From positions 31,041,250 through 31,068,749 of the forward strand of contig CM022671.1 in the NCBI GenBank assembly GCA_012295275.1: DNA of 27,500 nucleotides, in the 5' to 3' direction. Below the pieces are notes generated by a model. It was given only the letters and a program-made list of their open reading frames with translations. It was not told the DNA's origin and did not search any database. The first letter of the stretch is position 1. Every line of letters starts with the position of its first letter. The stretch is from Chrysomallon squamiferum (Eukaryota; Mollusca; Gastropoda; Neomphalida; Peltospiridae). Below are positions 10,025 to 20,690 of this stretch, one piece after another. The position numbers were made by a program, and so were the translations under genes.

Positions 10025-11092
10025 TGATACGTGTCATTATCTATATTCAATTCGTCTCTGTTTTAATTTAAATATTGTAAAAAACAGCAGATTTACTGTT
10101 TTCTAAAACGGTGTATAATTAACATAAAGAACACGACAAAGCGATTTAGTACGTAATATACGTTCAAAGCAGAAATGCAATCGCCACAAACAGTAAAAAA
10201 TGAGGAAGTTAGAAGTATACAGAAATTTTTTTTTAAAAAAAAGTGGCTACGCTTATTTAGTTATGCTGTAAGCATCATTGTTTTATGTTGTAAGCGACTG
10301 CACTTGCGTTGAAGTAGCGTTACGCCGCCTTTGCTCTTTGTAACGTACGTGCTTTTGACGTTTTCACGCTTTTCTCGTTTCTTCTGGCGCTTTCTTGGTT
10401 CCCAGATACTGATGGATGATAATGCCCTTAACAGAAGGTCTATCGGCTAACATATTTAAACTGTCAGGATCAATTATTCCGAGTCGTTTTCGTTTTATTT
10501 TATTTCGATTCCAGTGGCCATTTTACGGCTTGTATGCAAGCAACCATATCTACGTGGCAATTCATGTAACAATTAGAGAAAAATTATAACCCTGAAAACT
10601 GTTCTGTTTTTCTGGGTTTTTTTCCCTTTATCCTTTTTTATTGTTTCTTTTTTTTTTTTTTTTTTTTTTTCCCCCTTTCTTTTTTTGGCTGAAAGGTATT
10701 AAAAGGTGAAGAAAACATTTACGGATAATTTAGTTGTATCCATTTTTTACTTTCTACTTTAGAAAACGGTTTTAAAATTGTTATTAATACTGAACTTTTT
10801 TTTTCCTCCACATATCTTAAGGACTTTTTTTTATTAGTGTTGAACTTTTACTATGCTTGATTTTGGTTCCCAGTTTTGTGCAGAAATACAGTTTCTCATC
10901 ATTGAACAAACGATGTTGCATTTGTATTTCAAATATTGATGCGTTTTATTAATATTCGCTTGTTGCCCAAAATGTCTTTCAAAGTTTTGAAAAATTAGTC
11001 GCAAAATTTCCAATATAAAGAATTATTCAGTCAACTTTCTAAATTTAGGACAGAATACTCTGCTCAGAATTTGTGTCGAAATGAAAAAAATG

Positions 11093-11094
<2 letters not shown>

Positions 11095-11144
<50 letters not shown>

Positions 11145-11145
11145 T
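11095..11145. repeat. (AAT)n array
   Basis: About 17 AAT units, uninterrupted, in intron 1. Confidence 0.9.
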
Positions 11146-11202
11146 ATGATAATGATTCTCTTTCTTTTATTATTATTATTGCAGATGTGGGGATATATAC
11201 AT

Positions 11203-11337
11203 GAGAGAGAGAGAGATTAGAGAGAGAGAGAGAGAGATGATAAGAGAAGTCTGTCTCTGTCTCTAGAGAGAGACAGACAGACAGACAGAAAGATATATAT
11301 ATACAGACATACATGGGAGGTGCGAGAGACGGTGTGT

Positions 11338-11410
<73 letters not shown>
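11203..11410. repeat. Compound (AG)n array
   Basis: Short (AG)n runs at 11203-11236 give way to acagacag and atatatat words, then to an uninterrupted (AG)n of about 31 units at 11348-11409. The minus-strand frame reading Ser-Leu repeats is an artefact of the dinucleotide. Its complement, (TC)n, lies 750 bases away at 12160. Confidence 0.9.
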
Positions 11411-11413
<3 letters not shown>

Positions 11414-12156
11414 TAAAACTCAAATCAACAGCGTTCACGGTTCATTCACTCACTCGCACACAGTAATCTCGCATTCACGTTAATAATCTACTCCAGTCTC
11501 GCTCCTTAATCCATTATCTAATTTCCTAACCTGACCTTTAATGCAGTTTTCTAAACATGCCGGCAATCGGCGCAGTGAATTACTTCTCGCGAATGCAAAC
11601 TATTTAAATTACATCCTTATCCGACATTTAATTTGTTTTTTTTTTTTTTTTTTTTTTTTGTTGTTGTTTTTTTCCGTGACTTTTCTACGACACTGCAGTG
11701 CACGGATGTTACGTAAAGGTCACGTTTTATGACGTGTTAATATTAAGTCACGTTCGGAAATGAAAACAATACTTTCTGTTGTTAACTTTTCAACCGAGGT
11801 GACGACAGGTAAATGCCAGATGTAAACCACGCCCACCACTGCATATTGCCGCAGAAAGGAGAGAGAGAGGAAAGGAATGTTTACATTTAAAGACGCACGT
11901 TTTAGTGTGTGTAATAGCAGCTGTTGTTTGTGTCGTGGTCTTCTTTATCTTTTATTATTAGTATTGTTTGACAAGTAATTTTCCCGTTCTGTCTGTGTCC
12001 TCTCTCTTCCGTCACTTCTCTCTCAACTTTCTGTCTTTACAATTATCTGCCGTTCTTTCATTCACCGCCGTATGACTGTCCCTGTCTTTCTGTCTGTCTT
12101 TCGTTCTCAAAGATCCTCTTTCTGTTTCTTTCTTTTATTCCGTTTATGCGCGTATT

Positions 12157-12159
<3 letters not shown>

Positions 12160-12234
<75 letters not shown>
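12160..12234. repeat. (TC)n array
   Basis: About 37 TC units, preceded by about 150 bases of T/C-rich sequence with gtctttctgtctgt variants. It is complementary in orientation to the (AG)n array at 11348-11409. Confidence 0.9.
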
Positions 12235-12237
<3 letters not shown>

Positions 12238-12498
12238 TTTGTTAATTCTTCTTCTTTTTTTTTTTTAATTTTTTTTAAAATAAACTGACATTTTTATATC
12301 CAGCTGCAGGATAGATAATTTATTCTGTTCTTAAATGCCGCATAAAACTTGAATTCGTTTTTAATGGGTGTTTGCCAATTTATCATTTGAATAAAAAGGC
12401 TTAAAAATAAGAAGTGCGGGGTAATGCCCACGTATAAAAAGTGAGAAAACAAAACGAGGTGAAGCAAGGTGAATATTGAAATATGGAACAGACGAAGG

Positions 12499-12499
12499 T

Positions 12500-12530
<31 letters not shown>

Positions 12531-12813
12531 GGATGAATTAAAACAGAAAGGAAGAAATGAGTGAATGAGAACCAGGGAAAAAAAAACGATTTACAAAAAC
12601 TGGGCGAGAAAAGAGAAAAACGAATTAGAGAAATAAGGAAGAGAGAGACAAGAGATTAATAAAAAAAAAAAAAAAAAAAGAAGAAGAAGAAGAAAAGAGA
12701 GATATAAATGGAGAAAAGAAAAAGAGGGAAAGAAAAAGAGAGAAAAAGAGACTGACAGAACGTGATACAGAGAGAAAATGGGAGAAAAAAAAGGAAAAGA
12801 AAGAAAGACAGAG

Positions 12814-12855
<42 letters not shown>
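12499..12855. repeat. Long purine-rich tract
   Basis: The plus strand is almost all A and G for about 350 bases, including poly(A) at 12500-12523 and 12660-12679 and (AG)n at 12818-12853. The overlapping minus-strand frames, rich in Phe, Ser and Leu, mirror this composition and are not credible genes. Tracts like this can adopt triplex (H-DNA) forms where mirror-symmetric. Confidence 0.75.
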
Positions 12856-12856
<1 letters not shown>

Positions 12857-12982
12857 ACAAAAAGAAACATAAGTTACCTGCATGTAAATAATATTGTCTA
12901 AGCTTAATGTTCACATCAGAGAGACAAAATGATTAAAGAGAAAGAGGATCAAAATGTGTCCCTGTTATAGTGATGTAACAGA

Positions 12983-13021
12983 TGTGTGTGTGTGTGTGTG
13001 TGTGTAAAAATATATATATAT
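12983..13021. repeat. (GT)n and (TA)n microsatellites
   Basis: About 11 GT units at 12983-13004 followed by atatatatat at 13010-13020. From 13030 to 13390 is A-rich intron without other structure. Confidence 0.85.
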
Positions 13022-13392
13022 CTTTGTCTGCCGCCTCCCTACCTCTCTTATGTTTCTCTGGTATGGGTACAGATAATAAAAAGTATATGACAATGAAAGA
13101 AAGAAAGAAAACGGAAGAAACGAAACGAAGTAAAGGAAGAATGAAAGAAAATGATAAACGCGGGGAGGAATGATAAAGACGTTAAGCAAAGAAAGTAAGC
13201 TAATTCACTAAAAAGAAAGATTTCATCAAAGCTAATTTCGGAAATTTATGAATTTATAAAATTAAAGAATATTTCATCAAGTTTTTTTATAACAAGTGTC
13301 GTTTTAACGGAAATTTATGAATTTACAGTTTTATTAAGAGAATATTTATGAATTTTTTTTTTTTATAACAAGTGTCGTTGATGGTACAGATT

Positions 13393-13438
13393 ATAATAAT
13401 AATAATAATCAGTAGTAGTAGTAGTAGTAGTAGTAGTA
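13393..13438. repeat. (AAT)n then (TAG)n
   Basis: Four to five AAT units followed by about nine TAG units, the same order as the larger pair at 8993-9103. Confidence 0.85.
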
Positions 13439-13474
13439 TTCATATTACTTTAGCTGACTGACAGTCAGATAACC

Positions 13475-13621
13475 AGAATATATATATATATAGATATAGA
13501 TATAGATAGATGGATAGATAGACAGACAGAGAAAATAGACAGATAGAAAAACAGATAGATAGACAGATAAATAGACAGAAAGATTAATTGAAAGAAAAAG
13601 TCAAATAATATCAATATATAT

Positions 13622-13652
<31 letters not shown>

Positions 13653-14010
13653 TATACATAGATAGACAGGCAGACAGATAGATTAGATAGATAGATAGAT
13701 AAATAGAGACATAAAGAAAAAATACAGACAGATAGATGAATTAGTCAATGATAATATATATATATAGATAGATAGATAGATTGATAGAGACATACTGAAA
13801 AAATACAGATGGACAGATAGATAGATAAACAGACAGAAAGATTAATTAAAGATACTAAATATTCAATGATAATATATACATATAGATAGATAGAGAGACA
13901 GATATATAGATAGATAGACAGATAGATAGAAAGATATACAGAAAAAAAAAATACCGATAGACAGATAGGCAGGTAAATAGATAAATAGATTGATTAAAGA
14001 AAACAAAATA
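13475..14010. repeat. (GATA)n/(GACA)n field with longer period
   Basis: About 530 bases of gata and gaca tetranucleotides mixed with atatatat. Marker words recur in the same order: a taat(a)tcaatata or caatgataatatat word near 13605, 13747 and 13866; gaaaaaatacag near 13718, 13797 and 13938; and agattaatt or agattgatt near 13580, 13838 and 13988. This suggests an ancestral longer unit of roughly 120-140 bases, since disturbed. It ends about 170 bases from exon 1 of the rost-like gene. Confidence 0.75.
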
Positions 14011-14181
14011 TTGAACGATTCAAATATTCAAATATTTTTTTCAGTATTTACATTATTACACAAAAAACGCTTAAAGCATTATTACATCACCCATGCATTC
14101 AAGTCAGTCGTTCCCATAGCTGACAACGTAAACAACGCTGCACATGTTGCTTATGAATAATTATATTTCGTGAACACTTAC

Positions 14182-14259
14182 TTGGGATCTGACGAACTTG
14201 AACGGTTTGTCGTAGTCCAGCCCGAACTTCCTCCACTGCAGCTCGGCTCGGATTCCCAT
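14182..14259 (-). CDS. rost: Rolling stone-like protein, coding exon 1
   Basis: This exon encodes the first 26 residues, beginning MGIRAELQW and ending FKFVRSQ, a short amphipathic cytosolic-looking leader before the first membrane segment in exon 2. Members of this family, as I recall them, begin similarly, with a short leader containing an FGL.Y.KP..FV.SQW-type motif; here FGLDYDKP at residues 12-19 and VRSQ|W across the junction fit it. The start is the first in-frame ATG after a stop (TAA complement at 14344-14346) and has a strong context (ACAATGG, A at -3 and G at +4). The exon ends at a consensus donor, CAA|GTAAGT, in phase 0, matching exon 2. Codons favour G or C at the third position, unlike the AT-rich surroundings. 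Membrane function is inferred from exon 2; a specific role, such as in cell fusion, is not demonstrated. Confidence 0.8.
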
Positions 14260-14540
14260 TGTCACGTGCGTTCCGAGCAGACGAGATCGGCCGGCAGACG
14301 AGCAGTGACAGTCTGAAAGCAGACGAGATTTCTGATCGCTGTATTATCTGAAAAAAACTTTACGTTCCCGTTCGCGCTTTTTTCTCTCTCTCTGTCTCGC
14401 TTTCAGATTGGCAGATGTCACTTCACTCGCGTGTAACGTATCCCGACACTCTTTGCTCGCTGTCTCGTGCAGTGTGTTCGTCTGTGTGGTATAACCGCGT
14501 TTACTAACAACAGATTACGGGATATTGATTGGTAAGCGCC
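14260..14540 (-). promoter_or_regulatory. Probable 5' UTR and proximal promoter of the rost-like gene
   Basis: Just upstream of the start codon the sequence becomes CpG-rich for about 250 bases. It contains an E-box cacgtg at 14263-14268, three copies of gcagacgag (14277-14285, 14294-14302, 14319-14327), and inverted CCAAT words (attgg at 14407-14411 and 14528-14532). No TATA box is placed clearly. The transcription start is unknown, and an additional non-coding first exon further right cannot be excluded. Confidence 0.4.
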
Positions 14541-15039
14541 TTTTTCATCATTCGTATGTAACACGAAATTTTACAAATATCTGAGAAAAAAAAAGAAGAG
14601 AAAAATGAATGAAAACGTAAGGGGCGTGGAAAAGCGTAATGATAGGCTGAAAAGTGTTAACTGATAGGTTGTTCTTTTTTAACTTAACAGTTTGATTTGT
14701 GTTTTTTTGTTTTTTTTAACAACTGTAGTCAATGAAAGAGACGGAAAGAAGGCGGTGAAACATACTGCATAACAACCTGTCTTCAAATGCCGTAGGTATT
14801 ACAGACAACAAGTTTAAGATCTGGAAATCATAATGGTGCTCTACTGGCGGCTTCGGGGCAGTTCCTGAGTGGAAAGAAATCGGAAATTGACTATTTATAC
14901 AGATGTAGATTCTACCTATATCTGTGCTGGAGATTTCTTTATAATAGTGGTTATCTCAGAAGGGCGATAATGCGTTTTTTTTTTTTTTTTTTACAATTCC
15001 ATGTTTTACATTTGTGGTCAGTATCGCATGGACAGAAAG
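14541..15039. other. Upstream intergenic stretch, no gene seen
   Basis: AT-rich sequence with A and T runs (14584-14593, 14974-14992) and no recognisable gene, RNA or array. Confidence 0.5.
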
Positions 15040-15260
15040 AATAACTTATGTACGTACGTCCTTCTGATAATCTATGCGCATGCATACATTCATACATACA
15101 CACATTTATACACAGAAACACGTACCTACGTACACACACATACGTACGTACATGCATACATACATACATACACTTATACATACATGTAATCAGACATACA
15201 TACAACCTTATGTACAGACGCACATATACACACATAAACAAATACACATGCATACTTTGC
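15040..15260. repeat. (CATA)n-type degenerate array
   Basis: About 220 bases built from catacata, cacata and tacgtacg words. All three plus-strand frames stay open for 60-80 codons rich in His, Thr and Tyr, which is a property of the repeat, not evidence of a gene. From 15261 to 15650 I see nothing else. Confidence 0.8.
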
Positions 15261-15654
15261 AGTACCTCTTACTTATCTATCTGTCTCTTTGTTTCTCTCT
15301 AAACATACTCAAACGATAGCACGCATACAGATTTACAAGCCTACCTTTCTTCATACATTTCTGCACATTTTCTTCGAGTTATTTTATAATGTGGCACCAG
15401 AACTGTTATATGAGTAACAGAAAATAACGGTTAAATGTTAGCAGAGTTACTTGATACACTGCAACTTGATACACTCAGATCAGAACGTAGGAGAAGAGAT
15501 TGACAAGCCAGCACTTTTAGTCTGCTGGTCAGATAAATGACCACTTGATTAATGGACGAATGAATTCAGCAAACTGATTTAGAAACTGGCCAATTATTTG
15601 ATAGGCACATTCTGTCACTCTCATCTCTCTCTATCTTAATTGGTTTCGTCTGTC

Positions 15655-15821
15655 TTTCTGTCTGTCTGTCTGTCTCTCTGTATATGTGTGTGTGTATGTG
15701 TGTGATGTGCGTGTGTTGTCAATGAGTGTGATGTGTGTATGTGTGTGTGGATTTGAATATTCTCTGTTTTATGTGCCTCTGAATATTCGGGAACACACTG
15801 GCATAGGTGGACAAAGTAATA

Positions 15822-15858
<37 letters not shown>

Positions 15859-15900
15859 CATGTCTGTACATATGTATGTATGTATCTATGTATATTTATA
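15655..15900. repeat. (TCTG)n and (GT)n arrays
   Basis: About six tctg units at 15653-15677, degenerate TG words to 15750, about 17 GT units at 15823-15855, then tatgtatg variants. Confidence 0.8.
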
Positions 15901-15975
15901 TTAAGTATCTATGCATATAGCTGCATGCGTGTATGAACGTATGTTCGTATGCATGTAAATACGTGGGCGTTTATG

Positions 15976-16034
15976 TGTGTGTGTGTGTGTGTCTGTCAGT
16001 TTATATCTGGGAGAAGGTTTAAGTAAAATTAAGT

Positions 16035-16084
<50 letters not shown>

Positions 16085-16216
16085 CTGTCTGTCAGTTTAT
16101 ATCTGGGAGAAGGTTTAAGTAAAATTAAGTGTGTCTGTGTGTGTGTGGGGGTGTCTGTCTGTCTGTCAGTTTATATCTGGGAGAAGGTTTAAGTAAAATT
16201 AAGTGTGTCTGTGTGT

Positions 16217-16250
<34 letters not shown>
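15976..16250. repeat. Compound minisatellite with (GT)n linkers
   Basis: A conserved core of about 45 bases, starting cagtttatatctgggagaag and ending aaaattaagtgtgtctg, occurs three times, starting at 15997, 16093 and 16167. The cores look identical while the GT-rich linkers between them differ in length, giving spacings of 96 and 74 bases. A fourth, diverged core may be present at about 16252-16280 (gtttatctcaggaggtt). Frames across it are open because of repeat composition. Confidence 0.85.
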
Positions 16251-16524
16251 CTGAACGTTTATCTCAGGAGGTTGTCTGCAGTAACGGATTAATCGTCTAT
16301 TTTTGTTTTTCTGTTTCTTGTTTCCTTTCATCGAACTACAACTGCCTGTGATTTATGCTATGTCGACAAAGGGAAATGTAAATTCCTCCTCTCTAAATAG
16401 CGGAAACAGATTTAGCAATTTAAAGTACGTTATCTGACAAGAAAGGGCGCTCAAAGCAGAATGTCTTTGATTATAAATTTGTGAATCTGTTTTCTTTATT
16501 CATTTAGTAACTTTTTAGTTATTA

Positions 16525-16612
16525 ATTTTTTTTTCTTATTTATTTATTTATATATTTATTTATTTGTTTATTTATTTATTCATTCATTTATTTATTTAAG
16601 TTTTTTTTTTTC
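16525..16612. repeat. (TTTA)n and T-rich run
   Basis: ttatttatttatt variants with single-base changes, closing with a T run at 16603-16612. Confidence 0.75.
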
Positions 16613-16799
16613 TTTTTCACAATCATCTCCTTAAACAGACTCACGGACTAAAATGTACCTTTGATTAACAAGAAGGAATCTTTCATATACATGTATCTCA
16701 TCATATTCAGGACATCACCTACCACGGACCTTAATCCATTAATCGTATTAAAGAAGCATACAACAACAAAAGAATTATATTTATTAAAAGGACTGAGGC

Positions 16800-17060
16800 C
16801 GTAGATTTGAAATCTTCACTCAGTTCCTTACGATCTCACATTAGTTCTTCGTCAAAGAAAAGGGCCAAGCACAACAACACGAAAGTCCTCTGAGATTCGA
16901 ATCGGCGCCTCTCTTTAAGCATCCTGACTCTGCTTATCCGTGCGTGGCAGTCATCCGTACAGTCTAGTCTTCAGTCTTCGACAAAATCCAGTTTCAGTAA
17001 CGACTCAGGAGCCACGCTGTCAACTGAAGCATGCTGGCCCGTTCACCTTGCCAAGTGGTA
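16800..17060 (-). other. Possible old tRNA-derived SINE
   Basis: On the minus strand GATTCGAATCTC (complement of 16892-16903) matches a box B, and GTGGCTCCTGAGTCGTTA (complement of 16998-17015) resembles a box A. The roughly 95-base gap between them is too long for a plain tRNA, so an insertion or coincidence must be assumed. The region is GC-richer than its surroundings and has no protein-like frame. Confidence 0.25.
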
Positions 17061-17435
17061 GACCAGATATTTCATTTTTTTAAATATTAGATTATGTTAA
17101 TTACGTTACAGTGAGCGCTGAATAACGCTGTCCTGGTCTCATACGATAACACATATCGATAGCTGAAAGATTAAAAATGATTAAATAAACGTTACTTTTT
17201 TTTTTTTTTTTTGCAGATTAGGTTACACCAATTCCGATCTAATCCAGCAATTATTTGTCTGACTGTTGCAGTGTTCGGTTTAGGGTTGAGACGAGTTCTT
17301 CGTGGTCACAGTGTGTGATCAATTTTCTTGTTTTAAATAATGACAAGGGCAGACATTTGTTTGGTTTTATTACAGGTTTTATTCTGCAAGTCTGAAAGTT
17401 AAATACACAGACTTGTCTTCGTCTATATACATTGC
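17061..17435. other. Intergenic stretch, no gene seen
   Basis: AT-rich, with a T run at 17197-17213 followed by gcag that mimics a splice acceptor. The minus-strand open frame at 17251-17445 has no recognised domain and is probably chance. Confidence 0.45.
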
Positions 17436-17695
17436 TTGCTTTCATCTGTCTATCTATATCTATTTCTAACTCGATATACCTATATCTATATCTGTCTGTC
17501 TATCTATTTATCTATCTGTCTGCCTATCTATCTATATATCTATATCTATATCCATATCTAGCTATCTGTCTGACTATATATATGTGTACATCAGTCTGTC
17601 TCTCAGTCTTACTTTCTTACTGTCAGTCTGTGTATCTATCCATCTATTTTATTTTATTTTATTCTATTCTATTTTATTTAAATATTGAAAGCATT
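17436..17695. repeat. (CTAT)n/(CTGT)n degenerate array and ATTTT tract
   Basis: About 200 bases of ctat, atat and ctgt tetranucleotides, then attttattttattctattct at 17647-17676. The plus-strand Tyr/Leu/Ser-rich frame is a repeat translation. Confidence 0.8.
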
Positions 17696-17764
17696 TACCG
17701 TTCTTTGTGAAATATACAACTTAACATTATCTTCTTTATTTGTTGATTTTTATTTTTATTATTA

Positions 17765-17988
17765 ATTTTTTTTTTAGCATTTAATCTTTTTTTTTTTTTT
17801 TTTTTTTAAATAGTTTTTCAAAGTGTGGCGTACACGACAGTTAGAGCTCAGCTAATGGTCTCTCACAACAGTTTGCTCAGCTGGTTCGCAGTTTGCTCGC
17901 GTTTGTTATGGTGTGACCACGACACGGACAACGTGGTGGTCAACGTCTCTTTCGGAAAACCTACGTTTGTTCTAGGTCAGAGGCTGAC

Positions 17989-18023
<35 letters not shown>

Positions 18024-18025
18024 GA
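17765..18025. other. Non-repetitive segment between two poly(T) runs
   Basis: A segment of about 170 bases (17820-17990) with moderate GC lies between T runs at 17788-17807 and 17991-18020. It contains an imperfect inverted pair gaccac..gtggtc at 17916-17942. Poly(T) at both ends is compatible with retroposed DNA on the minus strand, but no target-site duplication or known head was recognised. Its open plus-strand frame starts without ATG and runs into the T tract, so I do not call it coding. Confidence 0.3.
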
Positions 18026-18401
18026 ATCTTTTAGAAAGTGCACAAATAACATGGCTTCCTCAGGTTCAGATTGTTTGTCTTGTCGTTTTAACAGCAGACG
18101 TTTTTTTTTTTTTATAAAATTCTAGAACGGGATATACATTGTCTTGTCTAATATAATATATTAGTATGTATGTATCAAATATATGTTGTTATATAAACGT
18201 TATCCATGGTTTTTCAGGTATCGTTTTAATGTGTGTGAGTATGCGTGTTAAGTGTATGTGTGTACATTATCTTTTCGCAGAATCATTAATTTACACAAAA
18301 GCTGCTAAATACTTTCATTTAATAAACTCCTGTGATTATGTAACCTGCACCTAAACCTGCTACAACTTTGTAAAAGTTTCATCTGACATCGACAGTAATA
18401 A

Positions 18402-18434
<33 letters not shown>

Positions 18435-18456
18435 TTATTTTTTTTTTTTTTTTGAG
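18402..18456. repeat. (TTA)n and poly(T)
   Basis: About 11 TTA units at 18402-18434 followed by a T run to 18453. From 18457 to 19195 the sequence is largely non-repetitive. The open plus-strand frame from 18852 is interrupted by a poly-Phe T tract and ends in the (AG)n array, so it is not credible as a gene. Confidence 0.85.
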
Positions 18457-19194
18457 ACGACCCCTCTCCATCTGTTGACTATAGCCGTTTTGAATTCTGG
18501 ACTAAAACCACAATCATAATAGAAAAATGTGTTGCTCTCTTGCTTCTTAGATCTGTATAAAATAATTAATGATGTTTTAATCATTGTAGGGGTAATGTTT
18601 ATGCTGTGTTGTTTTATGACAGAGAGCGAGAGAAAGTCAGACAGAGATAGAAAAGAAACAACAGCCAAACAGATAAAGGGGACAAAACATTCAGAAAATA
18701 AAACAATTCTTCATCCAAAACCTTTCTTCCCCCATCAGACTACATACCGCACATTAACAATCAAATATCAACGAGTTTAAACAGCTTCGAAAACAGAAAC
18801 CAAATTAAAAATAAACGTTAAAAAAAAAAAAGAAAACTTGCAGTCGCGCCAGTGGCTATTTGTTACATGCTTTTGAGTGATGGCGACTATTGTGTGCTGC
18901 TCATGCATACAACAATAATACTTTCCTTGGCAAAGCGGCTCTGTGGGGATCATAACTCTTCCCTCTCAGCTATCTCAACACTTCTAGCGATGAATAGTTT
19001 GCTCATGTTTGGAATTCACTTCTCTCGCTTTGTTTTTTTTTTCTTCTTCTATTCTAGCCATCTTATCTCTGTAATTCAAGTGTTTCGACTTCGCCACTGC
19101 ACTCCCGTGAACTGTGCAGCGAGACCAGTTTGTGGTCAGAACAGAAGAATGGTTTATAGGTGGAACAAGAGGTACGGTGATGAAAAATTAGTAT

Positions 19195-19195
<1 letters not shown>

Positions 19196-19262
<67 letters not shown>

Positions 19263-19380
19263 AAAATAAGAAACAGTGAAAGAAAAAGAGAGAAACAGAG
19301 AAAGAGATAGAAAGATATATAAATATAGATAGACAGACATATGTACATAAAAACACACAAACACAGAGAGAGAGAGAAAA
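19196..19380. repeat. (AG)n array with purine-rich tail
   Basis: About 31 AG units at 19196-19258 followed by A/G-rich sequence and gatagaca words to about 19380. From 19381 to 20137 I see only AT-rich DNA with T runs. Confidence 0.9.
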
Positions 19381-20137
19381 AAAAGAACTTTAGTTACATA
19401 CCTTCAACGTTCTTGTTTAATTATAATTTACGCCTGTAAAACACGTTTTAATCACTGCTGTAAAAGAATACGGCAATGAAAATGTCTCCAGAGAAAAGAA
19501 TAACTGAACATAAATATGTAGCAACACTTGATCTTTATAACGCTAACTGCTGTTTGACTGACACCTATATGTCTTTGCTCTTGCATATTTTGGTGCACAT
19601 TTTTCTCTTCTTCTTCAGTTCCGTTTTCCATTTTTCTTTTTTTTTTTTCTTCTTTCTTTATTTATGCGTGTAGCGATGCTTCCTAAAATAACAGTAACAT
19701 CTTCTCTTTTTATTGTTATTAACAGTTTCAAAAGTAATCTTTGTTTATATCTGTGATGATTGTTGAAGAAGAAGAAACAATTTTTTATTTTTTATTTTAT
19801 TTTTATTTTTATTTTTTTAGTTTAGGCTCCTAAAATGCTAAAATTGTTTAATTTAACGCAAGGGCTTGTTATGAGATTTAAATATACTTGTGTTTTTTTT
19901 TATATATAAATAAAATATCAATTTAGGTTTATTTGTAATTAAAGATTTTTAAAAATCTTGAAGTTTTTTTTTGGAGAGAACCTTTCCTTCTTTGCTCAAG
20001 CACCATATCAGCATTGATAGTCATTTGCAATACTTCTGTCGTGGAATGGTTTAAGTACGCCTTCCTTCATTCTAAACATAATAAACTTTATTTTATATCT
20101 ACGTCACAAACGGGAAGTGTCATAACAAAAAACTAAG

Positions 20138-20138
<1 letters not shown>

Positions 20139-20170
<32 letters not shown>
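20139..20170. repeat. Poly(A) run, about 32 bases
   Basis: A pure A run ending just before the (TC)n-bearing duplicated block. An element upstream of it cannot be delimited. Confidence 0.85.
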
Positions 20171-20172
<2 letters not shown>

Positions 20173-20179
20173 AATAACA

Positions 20180-20184
<5 letters not shown>

Positions 20185-20216
<32 letters not shown>

Positions 20217-20359
20217 ACTGTCTGTTCATCTCTCCCTCTGTCTCTGTCTATTTGTGTCTATTTGTCTCACTCTCTTTCTGTCCATTATCTGTCTCTCTCT
20301 TTGTCTCCTCTGTCTCTCTGTCTTTTATGTCCCTCTCATTTCTTTGTGTCTCTCTCTTT

Positions 20360-20427
<68 letters not shown>

Positions 20428-20562
20428 ACTGTCTGTCTATCTCTCCCTCTGTCTCTGTCTATTTGTGTCTATTTGTCTCACTCTCTCTTTCTGTCCATTA
20501 TCTGTCTCTCTCTTTGTCTCACTCTGTCTCTCTGTCGCACTATGTCCTCTCTCATTCTCTGT

Positions 20563-20626
<64 letters not shown>

Positions 20627-20690
20627 CTATCAATCTATCTATCTGTCCCCCTCTCTCTCTCTCTGTCTGTCGATTAGCCTGTTTGACAAT
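20185..20690. repeat. Tandemly duplicated 211-bp unit containing (TC)n
   Basis: A T/C-rich block beginning tttgactgtctgt at 20213 recurs at 20424, an offset of 211 bases. The internal words gtctatttgtgtctatttg, tgtccattatctg and ctctttgtctc appear in the same order in both copies, with a few substitutions and small indels. Each copy ends in a (TC)n tract (20364-20424 and 20566-20623), and a shorter one precedes the first (20185-20213). The repeat unit is thus a semi-unique segment plus its dinucleotide tail. The long Ser/Leu frames here are artefacts. Confidence 0.85.

Larger units (their letters stand above)
1337..14181 (-). other. Intron 1 of the rost-like gene (12.8 kb)
   Basis: The intron runs from the GTAAGT donor (14181-14176) to the TTTCCAG acceptor (1343-1337) and is phase 0. 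It carries no recognised coding sequence of its own. Its contents are AT-rich DNA with many simple arrays and minisatellites, listed individually. Joining the two exons gives an uninterrupted membrane-protein frame across the junction (..FVRSQ|WGHSK..), which supports the pairing even though the exons are far apart. Confidence 0.72.

Noticed and set aside
14380-14406. Plus-strand splice-acceptor-like tract ttttttctctctctctgtctcgctttcag
   Set aside because: It lies in the presumed 5' region of a minus-strand gene, the frames that follow close within a few codons, and T/C-rich runs are common here.
18852-19310. Plus-strand frame of 152 codons
   Set aside because: It lacks a recognisable domain, passes through a T-run encoding poly-Phe and ends in (AG)n translated as Arg-Glu repeats. 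The start is not an ATG in good context.
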